In this document: one piece after another, positions 28,463 to 37,573 of the stretch
How the letters are laid out: every line of letters begins with the position of its first letter
Position numbering within the stretch: the stretch's first letter is position 1
Source: Rhodothermia bacterium
GTDB taxonomy: Bacteria; Bacteroidota; Rhodothermia; Balneolales; Balneolaceae
NCBI GenBank assembly: GCA_030427885.1
Contig: JAUICM010000001.1
Location: 310,001-374,000, forward strand
Direction: 5' to 3'
Length of the DNA stretch: 64,000 nucleotides
Position numbers and translations under genes: made by a program
The notes under the pieces: generated by a model
Databases searched by the model: none
What the model saw: the letters and a program-made list of their open reading frames with translations, nothing else
Told to the model about the DNA's origin: nothing

Positions 28463-29446
28463 TTGTATTTACCAGAAAAATTCAATCACATTTTTTTGGC
28501 TAAAGATAATTTTAACTGTCCAATTTGTGAATGTACTAGATCCGAAACTCTTTTCTTTAGTAAGAAAGAGGATTATGGGGATATCCTTCGTTGCTCGGAT
28601 TGTCGCTTTGTAACGGTCTTTCCTATACCTAGTAATGAAATTATTACTTCCAGCTATTTGGGTCTGTATAAAGAGAGAGAAAACATGGAAGCTGTTGATC
28701 AGCTTAAATTTTCACAGGTCCGACCAAGCGTATCATATTATTTTAGTAAGATAGATAGTTCCAAAAAGAGCAACCGGATCAAATTTCTAGATATAGGAGG
28801 AGGATTAGGCTATTACAGTGCATCAGCGAAAGAGCTGGGTATGACTCCATATCTGATTGACCTTGATTCAGAATCATTAAATTTTGCTAAAGATGTATTA
28901 GGAATTCAAAAAGTTTTTCAGGGAACTTTGGAGACTTTTTGTGCTTCTACAGATGAGAAATTTGATCTTATTCTTTTGAGGCATGTGATCGAGCACCTCC
29001 CGGATCCAAATCATATTATAGCAAAAATTAAATCTCTACTTTCAGAAAATGGAGTAGCCATTATTGAAACTCCTAATAATAAAAGTATCGAGGCATTTTT
29101 GAACTTTGGATTGGGGAAAGACTTTATTAGAAAATTGAGCAAGAATTACAGTGATGTAAGTTTCAGGACACTAATAAAGAAGCGGGTTTATGCAATGCGT
29201 CCACCTATACATTTAAACGCATTTGAGATTTCAAATTTCCAGGTCCTCATGGAAAGAAATGATCTAAAGATATCCGAGTACAAAACCTATAGACTTGGAG
29301 ATCCAATTTTTTGGCCAAATTTCAAATCCTATAACAGTAATGGGCTGAAAAATTTTTTTAAAAGTATATCATTTATAATTCTAAGATCAGTTTTCTCGAG
29401 AAAAGAATATTCGGGAATATTTCTAAGCGTGACACACAAAGAATAG
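28463..29446 (+). CDS. Class I SAM methyltransferase with N-terminal zinc-ribbon-like segment
   Basis: The 327-residue protein has a paired-cysteine segment near the N-terminus (CPICECT around residue 19 and CSDC near 39) followed by a methyltransferase domain with FLDIGGGLGYYSA and a later FDLILLRHVIEHLPDP. This layout is common in Methyltransf_23-type enzymes of cell-surface sugar and polysaccharide gene clusters, but no such cluster is here. The start is a TTG at 28463 with no clear ribosome-binding site. Base composition is more AT-rich than the translation genes on both sides, which hints at later insertion. Confidence 0.75.
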   Translation: MYLPEKFNHIFLAKDNFNCPICECTRSETLFFSKKEDYGDILRCSDCRFVTVFPIPSNEIITSSYLGLYKERENMEAVDQLKFSQVRPSVSYYFSKIDSSKKSNRIKFLDIGGGLGYYSASAKELGMTPYLIDLDSESLNFAKDVLGIQKVFQGTLETFCASTDEKFDLILLRHVIEHLPDPNHIIAKIKSLLSENGVAIIETPNNKSIEAFLNFGLGKDFIRKLSKNYSDVSFRTLIKKRVYAMRPPIHLNAFEISNFQVLMERNDLKISEYKTYRLGDPIFWPNFKSYNSNGLKNFFKSISFIILRSVFSRKEYSGIFLSVTHKE

Positions 29447-29497
29447 CTGAATTGGAATAGATTCTGAGATATAATTAGAAAGATTAATCTAAAAAGT

Positions 29498-29514
29498 AAT
29501 GTTAGCTTAACATT
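29498..29514. promoter_or_regulatory. Palindrome upstream of the porin-like gene
   Basis: AATGTTA-gct-TAACATT, a perfect 7-bp inverted repeat, sits 49 bp before the start of the next gene in a 116-bp gap. It could be a repressor or activator site for that gene. Confidence 0.35.
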
Positions 29515-29562
29515 AAGGTCTTATACTTGCCACCGATTTAATACATACAAAATTAGGCGGTA

Positions 29563-30687
29563 ATGAAAAAAAGATCAGCACAAAAAATTACCACCGCTCT
29601 ATTTCTTGTATACCTTTTCTCAACATCTTATGCTTTTGCTCAGGATACTGATAAAGGTGTAGTTCATTTTTTGAACGGAATTGAAATGAGTGGTAATTGG
29701 TACTTCTCATACAGGCATATCTTCGAAGAGGTACCACCAGCTGAAACAGTTCATACTAATGACTTCGTGTTAAAACGAAGCTATTTCACTTTGAAGAAGA
29801 ACTTGAACGACGTCTTTTCTGTAAGATATACTCAGGATCTGACGGTAGATAGAGAAGGGGGGGATGCTGGTAATGTGGAAACCCGGCTTAAATATTTATA
29901 CGTAAAGGCTAAGATCGGACTCGATTCTGATATCTTAACTAATACCTGGGCTGAAGTGGGGATGGTGCACACTCCCTGGCTCGACTACGAACAAGATATC
30001 AATACCTATCGGGTACAAAATCAAATGCCCTCAGAACGTAACAGGTTATTCAATTCAGCTGATTTCGGGTTCGTCATTGGAGGTAATATAGGTGCCAAAA
30101 TGGACGGTGAATTTCTCGATAATGTAAATGATGCTATGTCAGGAAAATATCTGTCCTATATGTTTGGATTCTACAATGGCGGAGGATATTCAGGCTTGGA
30201 GATGAATAATAATAAAGTGTTTTCAGCTCGTATTTCAGTAAGACCACTCCCTGATGTAATTCCTGAAATTCACTTCAGTGGGATGACGAGTATAGGGAAA
30301 GGTAATATTCCTGAGGCACCTGAATATCAGCAGTTTCTTGTATTTGCAGCATACACCGGAAAACAGTTAACGCTCAATTCTCAATACCATAATGGAACGG
30401 GTGATTTCGGCGGTAGATATACCAACCCTGCAGATGTTAACGAAGCCTTATCTAATCATGGGTACAGCTTTTTTGGAGAGTACAAGATCCCGAAAACTAA
30501 TTTTGCTTTTTGGGGACGATATGATCACTTCTATATCGATACTATTGAAAGTGAAACAAACAGATATATTGGTGGGATTGCTTACAGGATTAACAAGAAT
30601 TTAAGACTGGTTCTTGATACCGAAACGCAGAAGATTGATGATGAAAAAGACAACATTTATGAGTTTAATCTGGAGATATCATTCTAA
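29563..30687 (+). CDS. Outer-membrane porin-like beta-barrel protein
   Basis: The 374-residue product has a signal peptide ending AFAQ and then alternating short hydrophobic strands rich in Tyr, Phe and Gly, ending in a C-terminal Phe (EFNLEISF), as outer-membrane barrel proteins do. The early strand segment VHTNDFVLKRSYFTLKKN and the later GRYDHFYID resemble phosphate-selective porin O/P-like proteins. Substrate is unknown. It stands alone between a methyltransferase gene and rpsO; the palindrome upstream suggests its own regulation. Confidence 0.7.
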   Translation: MKKRSAQKITTALFLVYLFSTSYAFAQDTDKGVVHFLNGIEMSGNWYFSYRHIFEEVPPAETVHTNDFVLKRSYFTLKKNLNDVFSVRYTQDLTVDREGGDAGNVETRLKYLYVKAKIGLDSDILTNTWAEVGMVHTPWLDYEQDINTYRVQNQMPSERNRLFNSADFGFVIGGNIGAKMDGEFLDNVNDAMSGKYLSYMFGFYNGGGYSGLEMNNNKVFSARISVRPLPDVIPEIHFSGMTSIGKGNIPEAPEYQQFLVFAAYTGKQLTLNSQYHNGTGDFGGRYTNPADVNEALSNHGYSFFGEYKIPKTNFAFWGRYDHFYIDTIESETNRYIGGIAYRINKNLRLVLDTETQKIDDEKDNIYEFNLEISF

Positions 30688-30743
30688 TTCAGACAGTCTG
30701 AAATTCGGGAAAGTATCTATTAAGATTTTGTAAGCTTAAAACA

Positions 30744-30774
30744 TTGTTGCTTAATCTTAAAAAGCGTATCTTTG
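30744..30774 (+). promoter_or_regulatory. Promoter of rpsO
   Basis: TTG at 30744-30746, a 20-base spacer and TATCTTTG at 30767-30774 fit the Bacteroidota consensus TTG-N19-20-TAnnTTTG exactly. The distance of about 35 bp from the expected start of transcription to the rpsO start codon is normal. Confidence 0.75.
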
Positions 30775-30815
30775 GCGTCTACAAATTTGATCAAATTTTA
30801 TAACTGAATATTGCA

Positions 30816-31085
30816 ATGAGCATTACTGCAGAAGAAAAAAAAGAAATTTTTAAAAAGTTTGGCGGTGAAGATACCAATACAGGTACCACTGAAGGCCAAA
30901 TCGCGCTTTTCACACATCGCATAAATCATCTTACTGAGCATCTTAAAGACAATCAGAAAGATCATGCATCTCGTCGCGGATTATTGAAATTGGTAGGTAA
31001 GCGTCGTCGTTTGCTCAACTACTTAATGAAGAAAGATATCCAGAAATACAGAGAGCTGATCGCTGAGCTCGGTATTCGTAAATAA
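30816..31085 (+). CDS. rpsO: 30S ribosomal protein S15
   Basis: S15 binds the central domain of 16S rRNA early in 30S assembly. The 89-residue protein has the family pattern [32 protein letters not shown] and [12 protein letters not shown]. Its length is standard. It has its own consensus promoter and a terminator directly downstream, ahead of pnp, the classical rpsO-pnp arrangement. Confidence 0.97.
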   Translation: MSITAEEKKEIFKKFGGEDTNTGTTEGQIALFTHRINHLTEHLKDNQKDHASRRGLLKLVGKRRRLLNYLMKKDIQKYRELIAELGIRK

Positions 31086-31091
31086 ATTAAA

Positions 31092-31118
31092 GGCTCCAAA
31101 ACGATTGGAGCCTTTTTT
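31092..31118 (+). terminator. Intrinsic terminator after rpsO
   Basis: GGCTCCAA (31092-31099), a 5-base loop and TTGGAGCC (31105-31112) followed by six T. It lies 7 bp after the rpsO stop and would separate most rpsO transcripts from pnp. Confidence 0.9.
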
Positions 31119-31206
31119 AATTCTTCCCATCGCATTTTTTAGCTTCTTAAACCAACCTGACGATAGTGGTGGGAATAAAGCAATAAACAATAGATAAAAG
31201 ACATAA

Positions 31207-33333
31207 ATGAAAGAAGATTTCAAAAGTATAGAATTCGCACCCGGAAAGGTGCTATCCGTAGAAACAGGCCGAATTGCCAAACAAGCTGACGGCTCTGTTG
31301 TAGTTAAAATGGGGGATACTATGGTACTTTGTACTGTAGTAAGTGCAAAAGAACCAAAACCCGGTCAGGACTTTTTCCCACTGACTGTAGACCATAAAGA
31401 AAGTTTTTCAGCCGCAGGACGTTTTCCCGGCGGATTTATGAAAAGAGAAGGACGTTCAAATGAAAAGGAAATTCTTTCCAGTCGTTTGATCGATCGTGTA
31501 CTACGCCCGCTTTTCCCTAAAGGATATGTGTGCGACACTCAGGTAATCTCAAGTGTTATCTCATCTGATGATGAAAATGACGGAGATGTGTTAGGTGGAG
31601 TTGGTGCTTCACTGGCAATTCACTTATCTGATATTCCTTTCGATGGCCCAATGGCTGAAGTAAGAGTTGGACGTGTTAATGGAGAACTCATTATCAATCC
31701 TACTGTAACTGAACTGGAAGAGAGTGATATTGATATGGTTGTTGGTGGTACTGAAGACAGTATCCTTATGATCGAAGGTGAGATGAAAGAAATTTCAGAA
31801 GCGGAGATGCTTAATGCCATCAAAGCTGCTCACGAAGCCATCAAAAAGCTTTGTGATTTCCAGAACGAACTCCGTAAAGAGTTAGGAAAGGAAAAAAGAG
31901 AATTTGTACCACCAGCAGTTGACGAAGATCTGGAAACTAAAGTTAAAGGTCTTGCTGAAGCTGCTATTACTGATATCGTTAATATTGGTCTTGGTAAAGA
32001 AGAGTACAATCAAAAAATTAAAGAAGCGAAAGACGAGACTATTGCAAAGCTGGAAGAAGAGTTCGCAGAAGACGAAAATGCTTCTGATAAACTTTCTGAA
32101 GCTAAAAAGATCCTCGGTGCTATCGAGAAAAATGCGCTTCGTAATATGATCCTTGAGCAGGGCCGCCGAATTGATGGCCGATCAACTACTGATATCCGTG
32201 ATATCTGGACTCAGGTTGGATACATTGCAAGAGCTCATGGTTCTTCAATTTTTACGCGTGGCGAAACTCAGGCGCTGGTTTCAGCAACATTGGGTACTCG
32301 TCGTGACGAGCAATCTGTTGACACTCTGTTCGATCAGGAAGCCAAGCAGTTCTATCTGCATTATAACTTCCCTCCATATTCTGTGGGTGAAGCTGGCTTC
32401 ATGAGAGGTCCGGGACGTCGTGAGATCGGTCACGGTCATCTTGCTGAGCGTTCTCTGAGAATGATGATGCCAACTTTTGAGGAGTTCGGTTACGTTGTTC
32501 GTGTAATATCAGACATCACCGAATCTAACGGATCGTCTTCAATGGCTTCTGTTTGTGGCGGTTCAATGGCGCTGATGGATGCTGGCGTACCGATCAAAAA
32601 ACCTGTTGCAGGTATTGCAATGGGTATGATCGTAGGTGAAAACAAAACAGCGATCCTGTCTGATATCCGCGGAGAAGAAGATTTCATGGGCGATATGGAT
32701 TTCAAAACTGCTGGTTCTGCTGATGGAATCACTGCCTGCCAGATGGATATGAAAGTTCAGGGCATCAGTTTCGAAACTATTGAAGAAGCACTTGCTCAGG
32801 CTCATACAGGACGTATGCATATTCTGGGTGAGATGGCTAAAACTATTTCTTCACCAAGAGAAAGCATTTCACAATATGCTCCTCAATTCCTGAAAATGGA
32901 GATCGACGGAAGCGACATCGGTGCGGTAATCGGACCTGGTGGTAAAGTGATCCAGACTCTTCAGAAAGAAACCGGTACTGAGATCATCATTGAAGAAGAT
33001 AAAAATGGCAAAGGCCAGATCACTATCTCTGCAAATGATCTGAGTAAAGCAGAAGAAGCCAAAAAACGTATCAAAATGATCGTTGGACATCTTGATGAAG
33101 GCGCAACTTATAAAGGTATCGTGAAGTCGATTAAAGACTTCGGTGCATTTATTGAGATTGCCCCAGGTAAAGATGGTCTGCTTCATATTTCTGAGATCGA
33201 TCACAAGCGTGTAGAAAAAGTTACTGACTATCTGCAGCTTGGAGATGAGATCGAAGTAAAACTGCTTAAAGTTGAGCATGGCGGAAAACTTCGCCTGTCC
33301 AGAAAAGCATTGCTCGAAGACGACAGAGGATAA
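31207..33333 (+). CDS. pnp: Polyribonucleotide nucleotidyltransferase (PNPase)
   Basis: PNPase degrades RNA 3' to 5' by phosphorolysis. The 708-residue protein has two RNase PH domains (first with FPLTVDHKE and GRFPGGF, second with RGETQAL and SDITESNGSSSMASVCGGS), a KH domain with IGPGGKVIQ near 580, and a C-terminal S1 domain (GATYKGIVKSIKDFGAFIEI). Domain order and length match the family. Confidence 0.97.
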   Translation: MKEDFKSIEFAPGKVLSVETGRIAKQADGSVVVKMGDTMVLCTVVSAKEPKPGQDFFPLTVDHKESFSAAGRFPGGFMKREGRSNEKEILSSRLIDRVLRPLFPKGYVCDTQVISSVISSDDENDGDVLGGVGASLAIHLSDIPFDGPMAEVRVGRVNGELIINPTVTELEESDIDMVVGGTEDSILMIEGEMKEISEAEMLNAIKAAHEAIKKLCDFQNELRKELGKEKREFVPPAVDEDLETKVKGLAEAAITDIVNIGLGKEEYNQKIKEAKDETIAKLEEEFAEDENASDKLSEAKKILGAIEKNALRNMILEQGRRIDGRSTTDIRDIWTQVGYIARAHGSSIFTRGETQALVSATLGTRRDEQSVDTLFDQEAKQFYLHYNFPPYSVGEAGFMRGPGRREIGHGHLAERSLRMMMPTFEEFGYVVRVISDITESNGSSSMASVCGGSMALMDAGVPIKKPVAGIAMGMIVGENKTAILSDIRGEEDFMGDMDFKTAGSADGITACQMDMKVQGISFETIEEALAQAHTGRMHILGEMAKTISSPRESISQYAPQFLKMEIDGSDIGAVIGPGGKVIQTLQKETGTEIIIEEDKNGKGQITISANDLSKAEEAKKRIKMIVGHLDEGATYKGIVKSIKDFGAFIEIAPGKDGLLHISEIDHKRVEKVTDYLQLGDEIEVKLLKVEHGGKLRLSRKALLEDDRG

Positions 33334-33352
33334 GATCTCTGTTAAGATATTA

Positions 33353-33386
33353 AAGGCACCCTCAGCGATTTGGGTGCCTTTTTTTT
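33353..33386 (+). terminator. Intrinsic terminator after pnp
   Basis: AAGGCACCC and GGGTGCCTT form a 9-bp stem around a 10-base loop, followed by a run of T (to 33386). It lies 20 bp after the pnp stop. Confidence 0.9.
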
Positions 33387-33391
33387 ATCCT

Positions 33392-33423
33392 CCCTCTGAA
33401 TTCTGCTTGATGGATTCAGAGGG
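33392..33423. repeat. Hairpin-forming inverted repeat
   Basis: CCCTCTGAAT (33392-33401) and ATTCAGAGGG (33414-33423) are exact complements around a 12-base spacer, in the 209-bp gap between pnp and the peptidase gene. It follows the real terminator and is not followed by T, so it is more like a REP-type intergenic element; compare the CTGAA/TTCAG arms of the element at 36409-36429. The rest of the gap shows no gene. Confidence 0.5.
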
Positions 33424-33542
33424 AAGACACTGAGCACCGATTGGATTTAGCCCAATATTTTCACAATACCTTACTGTTTCTAGGATACAGGCTTCGTATA
33501 TTCTCAGCCTTAATTTAGAGTAGTTCAAATCTCATTATTTGC

Positions 33543-34793
33543 ATGGAAAACCTGAAAGAAATTGATTTTGTAACCAAGACCACGCTGGATAACGGCCTTC
33601 GTATTGTAACCGAGCGTATTGATAGCGTAAAGAGTATTTCTGTGGGGATCTGGGTAAAGACCGGTTCCCGTAATGAGACCAAAGAACAAGCTGGTGTGAC
33701 TCACTTTCTGGAGCATATGTTGTTCAAAGGAACAGATTCCCGTTCCGCTTTCGACATCGCGTTGAGCATGGAATCAGTTGGGGGATATCTGAATGCTTTT
33801 ACTTCTTCAGAATACACCTGTTATTATGCACGTTGCGTGGATGAACAAATTGACCGTGCTTTGGATGTGCTTTCTGATATGGTGCTTCATCCTTCATTTC
33901 CTGAAGAAGAAGTGGAGAAAGAGAAGAAAGTAGTTATCGAGGAGATGAAGATGTACCGTGACTCTCCGGATGATTACCTGTTCGAGGAATTTTCATCAAG
34001 GATGTTTCAGGGACATGCACTCGGCCGGCCGGTTCTGGGCTTTGAAGAAACCGTATCGGCTTTCAGCAGAGAAGATCTCTATAATTATATGGCTGATCGA
34101 TATCGGCCTTCCAATCTGTTAGTAGCTGTAGCAGGAAATGTAGATCATGACCGGGTTGTGGAACTGGTTTCAGAATATTTTGGAAAATTACCTGCACAGG
34201 AAACGATGAATGAAGAGCAGCCTATGGATGAACTCATCCCGGAGAAGCTCAATCTGACCAAAGCTATTGAACAGACCCACTATGTCCTGGGAAGAAGAGG
34301 CCTATATTTTGATCATGACGACAAATATTTGTTACTCATGGCTAATACCATTTTAGGTGGCGGAATGAGTTCCAGGCTTCATCAGAATGTGCGGGAGAAA
34401 TACGGATATTGCTATTCCATTCAGACCTTCAACCAATCATATTCAGACTCAGGTTTATGGGGTGTATATGTTGGGACCGATAAAGAATATGTTGAACACG
34501 TACATGAATTAGTGGTGGCCGAACTCGACAAGATCAGAACAGAACTGGTACCGGAAAAGGAACTGGAAGAAGCAAAATCTCAGTTAAAAGGGAAATTACT
34601 GTTGTCTCAGGAAAATACCAGCAACAGAATGATGAGACTGGCAAAAAGTGAACTCTATTTCGATCGTTTTGTGACTCTGGATGAACTGGAGGAAAAGATC
34701 GATGAAGTTACCGCAGAAGATATCCTTCGCTTTGCAAAAAACTTCTTTGATCAGAAATACTTCATGGAAGCGGTGTTAACCCCGGAAGAATAA
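33543..34793 (+). CDS. M16-family zinc peptidase (processing-peptidase-like)
   Basis: The 416-residue protein has the inverted zinc motif HFLEH (about 54-58) with the downstream Glu in EEEVEKEKKVVIEEMK, and a C-terminal inactive-like repeat domain with LGGGMSSRLHQNVREKYGYCYSI. These are marks of the pitrilysin/insulinase family, YmxG/PqqL-like bacterial group, often found next to pnp as here. Members cleave peptides or process precursor proteins; the substrate is not known. Confidence 0.92.
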   Translation: MENLKEIDFVTKTTLDNGLRIVTERIDSVKSISVGIWVKTGSRNETKEQAGVTHFLEHMLFKGTDSRSAFDIALSMESVGGYLNAFTSSEYTCYYARCVDEQIDRALDVLSDMVLHPSFPEEEVEKEKKVVIEEMKMYRDSPDDYLFEEFSSRMFQGHALGRPVLGFEETVSAFSREDLYNYMADRYRPSNLLVAVAGNVDHDRVVELVSEYFGKLPAQETMNEEQPMDELIPEKLNLTKAIEQTHYVLGRRGLYFDHDDKYLLLMANTILGGGMSSRLHQNVREKYGYCYSIQTFNQSYSDSGLWGVYVGTDKEYVEHVHELVVAELDKIRTELVPEKELEEAKSQLKGKLLLSQENTSNRMMRLAKSELYFDRFVTLDELEEKIDEVTAEDILRFAKNFFDQKYFMEAVLTPEE

Positions 34794-34813
34794 ATTATCA
34801 ATGATTCAATGAT

Positions 34814-34843
34814 CAATTAAGAATTATGACTAATTCTTAATTG
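34814..34843. repeat. 13-bp inverted repeat between the peptidase and asnS
   Basis: CAATTAAGAATTA and TAATTCTTAATTG are perfect complements around TGAC; a third copy of the arm (TAATTCTTAATT) follows at 34846-34857, just before the asnS start. A-T-only arms make a weak hairpin. It may be a simple AT-rich repeat or a protein-binding site. Confidence 0.5.
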
Positions 34844-34862
34844 AATAATTCTTAATTCGTAA

Positions 34863-36362
34863 TTGAAAATGACTTACATCAACAAACTTGCAGAACACGT
34901 TGATACCACGGTAACTCTAAAAGGCTGGGTGTATAATTACCGAAGCAGCGGCAGTCTTGTGTTTATAGAAATGAGAGACGGAACCGGACTTACCCAATGC
35001 GTGGTGGCCAAAGATGATGTTTCTGAAGACGTTTGGGAAGCAGCTTCATCACTTAAGCAGGAGAGTTCTCTTGAGATCACAGGTTTGGTAAAAGCAGATG
35101 AACGCAGTGTGGGTGGTCATGAGATCCATGTAAGTGATGTTCAGGTAATTCAGATCACCGAAGAATATCCGATCACACCCAAAGAGCATGGGGTTGAATT
35201 CTTGATGAACAACCGCCACCTGTGGTTGAGAAGTCAGCGGCAATGGGCTGCAATGCGTGTCAGAAACGAGATCATATTTGCGATTCATACCTTTTTCCAG
35301 GAGCGCAATTTTGTGCAGATGGATTCCCCGATCTTTACCGGAAACGCCGCAGAAGGGAGTACCACGCTATTTGAAACTGAGTTTTTTGAAGAACCAGCAT
35401 ATCTGGCTCAGACAGGTCAGCTGTATGGGGAAGCGATGGCAATGGCACATGGTCTGATCTATACATTTGGTCCAACTTTCCGTGCTGAAAAATCAAAGAC
35501 ACGCCGACACCTTTCTGAATTCTGGATGATCGAGCCTGAAATGGCCTTTTATGATCTGGAAATGAATATGGATCTGGCTGAAGATATGATACGGTTCATC
35601 GTAAAAACGGTGCTTGATAAGAGGGGTGCAGAACTGGAGATCCTGGGTCGTGATATCTCAAAACTAACCCCGCTGGTAGAAAAGCCATTCATCAGAATGA
35701 CATACACTGAAGCAGTGGATATCCTTACCAGTGATGCCACAGCAACCATGCTGGATGAAATGCTTGCCTCACGGAAAGAGGAAGAAAAAGCGATCAAGCA
35801 GGAGAGAGAGGAAATTAAAAAGGAACATGGATCTGCCAAGAAATGGAGAAAAAACCAGATCGATGCCCGTATCAAAGAGATCGGTTCAAGACTGGATCAG
35901 ATCGAGGAAGATTACCGTAATATCCCGCAATGGAAGCAATCTGCTCAGAATTTTGAGTGGGGGAATGATTTCGGTGGATCCGATGAAACCGTACTAATGA
36001 TGCAATACGATGTGCCCATTATGGTGACCAACTGGCCGGCTGAGATCAAAGCTTTTTATATGAAACGGGATGAATCCGGTAAACACGCTCTGGGCGTGGA
36101 TGTGCTGGCACCTGAGGGGTATGGCGAGATTATAGGCGGAAGTCAGCGAGAGGACGATCTGGAGCTTATGAAAGAACGTATCGCCGAAGAAGGCCTGGAT
36201 AAAGAGGTATTTGAGTGGTATCTGGATCTTCGCAGGTTTGGAACAGTCCCACATGCCGGATTCGGACTTGGATTAGAGCGTACCGTGGCATGGCTATGTG
36301 GCCTGCAACATGTTCGGGAGACGATCCCGTTTCCAAGGATGATGGGACGCCTGAAACCGTAA
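34863..36362 (+). CDS. asnS: Asparaginyl-tRNA synthetase
   Basis: The enzyme charges tRNA-Asn. The 499-residue protein has an N-terminal OB-fold anticodon-binding domain (VTLKGWVYNYRSSGSLVFIEMRD), then class II motif 2 (FRAEKSKTRRHLSEFWMIEPEMAF, split here in two by His) and motif 3 GFGLGLERTVAWL. It is about 33 residues longer than the 466-residue E. coli enzyme. A charged, coiled-coil-like segment at about 299-360, with many Glu, Lys and Arg, interrupts the catalytic domain. Confidence 0.95.
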   Translation: MKMTYINKLAEHVDTTVTLKGWVYNYRSSGSLVFIEMRDGTGLTQCVVAKDDVSEDVWEAASSLKQESSLEITGLVKADERSVGGHEIHVSDVQVIQITEEYPITPKEHGVEFLMNNRHLWLRSQRQWAAMRVRNEIIFAIHTFFQERNFVQMDSPIFTGNAAEGSTTLFETEFFEEPAYLAQTGQLYGEAMAMAHGLIYTFGPTFRAEKSKTRRHLSEFWMIEPEMAFYDLEMNMDLAEDMIRFIVKTVLDKRGAELEILGRDISKLTPLVEKPFIRMTYTEAVDILTSDATATMLDEMLASRKEEEKAIKQEREEIKKEHGSAKKWRKNQIDARIKEIGSRLDQIEEDYRNIPQWKQSAQNFEWGNDFGGSDETVLMMQYDVPIMVTNWPAEIKAFYMKRDESGKHALGVDVLAPEGYGEIIGGSQREDDLELMKERIAEEGLDKEVFEWYLDLRRFGTVPHAGFGLGLERTVAWLCGLQHVRETIPFPRMMGRLKP

Positions 36363-36406
36363 GTTTCAGGAAATTCCAAAGAAGAAGATATTCAATCCTT
36401 TTTCTG

Positions 36407-36838
36407 TCATTCTGAACTTGATTCAGAATCTGTAGGAGCTGGGATCATTTTGTTGATCTTCTGATGGCGGTCGAAGGAGAATACCTTATCATGTTTTTCC
36501 AGATACTGGAATATAGTGAGTGCTTTTTGGTATAAGGCTTCTGTTGGATACACATTCTGATCCAGTTCAGCGATCTCATAAAGGATGTCTCCAAGCTGGC
36601 CTATGAGTTCGTTAGTTAAGTTATATTCGCCCTTAAGTGAGTCTGTTAATTCATTGTTGTCCATAGATAAGATCTTAGGAATATCAAGATCCATATACTC
36701 CTGTAGAAGGGCGTTGATCTGATCAAAAGAGAGTTCTTCTGGTGCTCCTTTTTTACGTTGAACTAAAGCAATAATGATCTGGCTCAGCACAGCTGCAAGC
36801 TGATCGATCTGCTTCATGATGTAGTCTCTCCCGAACAT
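36407..36838 (-). CDS. DUF6483-like protein of unknown function
   Basis: The 143-residue protein begins FGRDYIMKQIDQLAAVLSQIII, an opening I recognise from the DUF6483 family, and is predicted all-helical with TPR-like helix pairs. No signal peptide, membrane segment or catalytic motif is visible. Its last codons (SESSSE and stop) are formed by a REP-like inverted repeat, so the C-terminus may have been remodelled by insertion of that element. Confidence 0.6.
   Translation of the reverse strand: MFGRDYIMKQIDQLAAVLSQIIIALVQRKKGAPEELSFDQINALLQEYMDLDIPKILSMDNNELTDSLKGEYNLTNELIGQLGDILYEIAELDQNVYPTEALYQKALTIFQYLEKHDKVFSFDRHQKINKMIPAPTDSESSSE
36409..36429. repeat. REP-like inverted repeat
   Basis: ATTCTGAA (36409-36416) and TTCAGAAT (36422-36429) flank CTTGA. 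The surrounding string TGTCATTCTGAACTTGATTC resembles a dispersed intergenic element that is common in many bacterial genomes. It overlaps the 3' end and stop codon of the minus-strand gene. Confidence 0.5.
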
Positions 36839-36856
36839 AATTTTCTCTGATTTCAG

Positions 36857-37435
36857 CTACTGATCTTTGAGTTTGGAAAGAACTTCTCCGGGCAGGATCA
36901 TCTCCGCCATTTGAGGCTGTTTCTCATCATATTCAATAAACTTCCAACGCTCGTCTTCATAGATGGAGCATATCTTTTTCTGTGAACTGATGGTGAAAGT
37001 GGAACTTTCTTTGTTCAGGCTTACAGATTCCTTACCAAATTGTGTTTCCAGGGCCGATTGTACATACAATAATTCAGAGTCACCTGGAGTATTTACATAT
37101 TTCATATCCATTTCAGTGGAATATTCCAGAAGAGCGTATGGTATAGCGTTGATCTCAAAAATGTCTTCAATACCGTGGATCATTGAGTTTTTGAAACTGA
37201 TCTCAAGCATGGGATTATTAAGTGAAGCCTCCATGGCTTCAAGCAGTTGATCTCTCGGTACTTGTTCAAAAAGGGCATTGGGCAGGTAATCCATCGTTGA
37301 TGCAAAATCCTTTGCCTCCAGAAATTCCATGTATTTTGTGAATTCTTCCTCGATTCCCTGCTTTGTTTGACCATGTACAAAAACAGGGGACAGTACGAGA
37401 ATCAATACTAATGAAAGTACTTTATGTTTGATCAT
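36857..37435 (-). CDS. Secreted protein of unknown function
   Basis: The 192-residue product has a signal peptide ending VFVHGQ and a mature part with alternating helices and strands that resembles an NTF2-like or stress-associated domain (EEEFTKYMEFLEAKDFAS at the start). I do not recognise a family with certainty. It is 18 bp upstream of the DUF6483-like gene on the same strand, so the two may form a unit. Confidence 0.55.
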   Translation of the reverse strand: MIKHKVLSLVLILVLSPVFVHGQTKQGIEEEFTKYMEFLEAKDFASTMDYLPNALFEQVPRDQLLEAMEASLNNPMLEISFKNSMIHGIEDIFEINAIPYALLEYSTEMDMKYVNTPGDSELLYVQSALETQFGKESVSLNKESSTFTISSQKKICSIYEDERWKFIEYDEKQPQMAEMILPGEVLSKLKDQ

Positions 37436-37543
37436 TGTATACCTGTGTTTATGTGTTTGATACTAAGATAACACGAACATTGTCAGCCACAATAAAAAAA
37501 GTAATGATCACTCATCTTCAGATATTTGTGCTGTTGTGACCGC

Positions 37544-37573
37544 AAAAAAAAACAGGGCTGTTTCGCAGCCCTG
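37544..37573 (-). terminator. Intrinsic terminator on the minus strand
   Basis: On the minus strand CAGGGCTG, a 5-base loop and CAGCCCTG are followed by nine T. It is the first strong terminator after the array operon, 153 bp beyond the stop of the last gene. Confidence 0.9.

Noticed and set aside
34794-34862. T-box or other tRNA-sensing leader before asnS
   Set aside because: The only structure is an AT-only inverted repeat; no T-box sequence, specifier loop or antiterminator is present.
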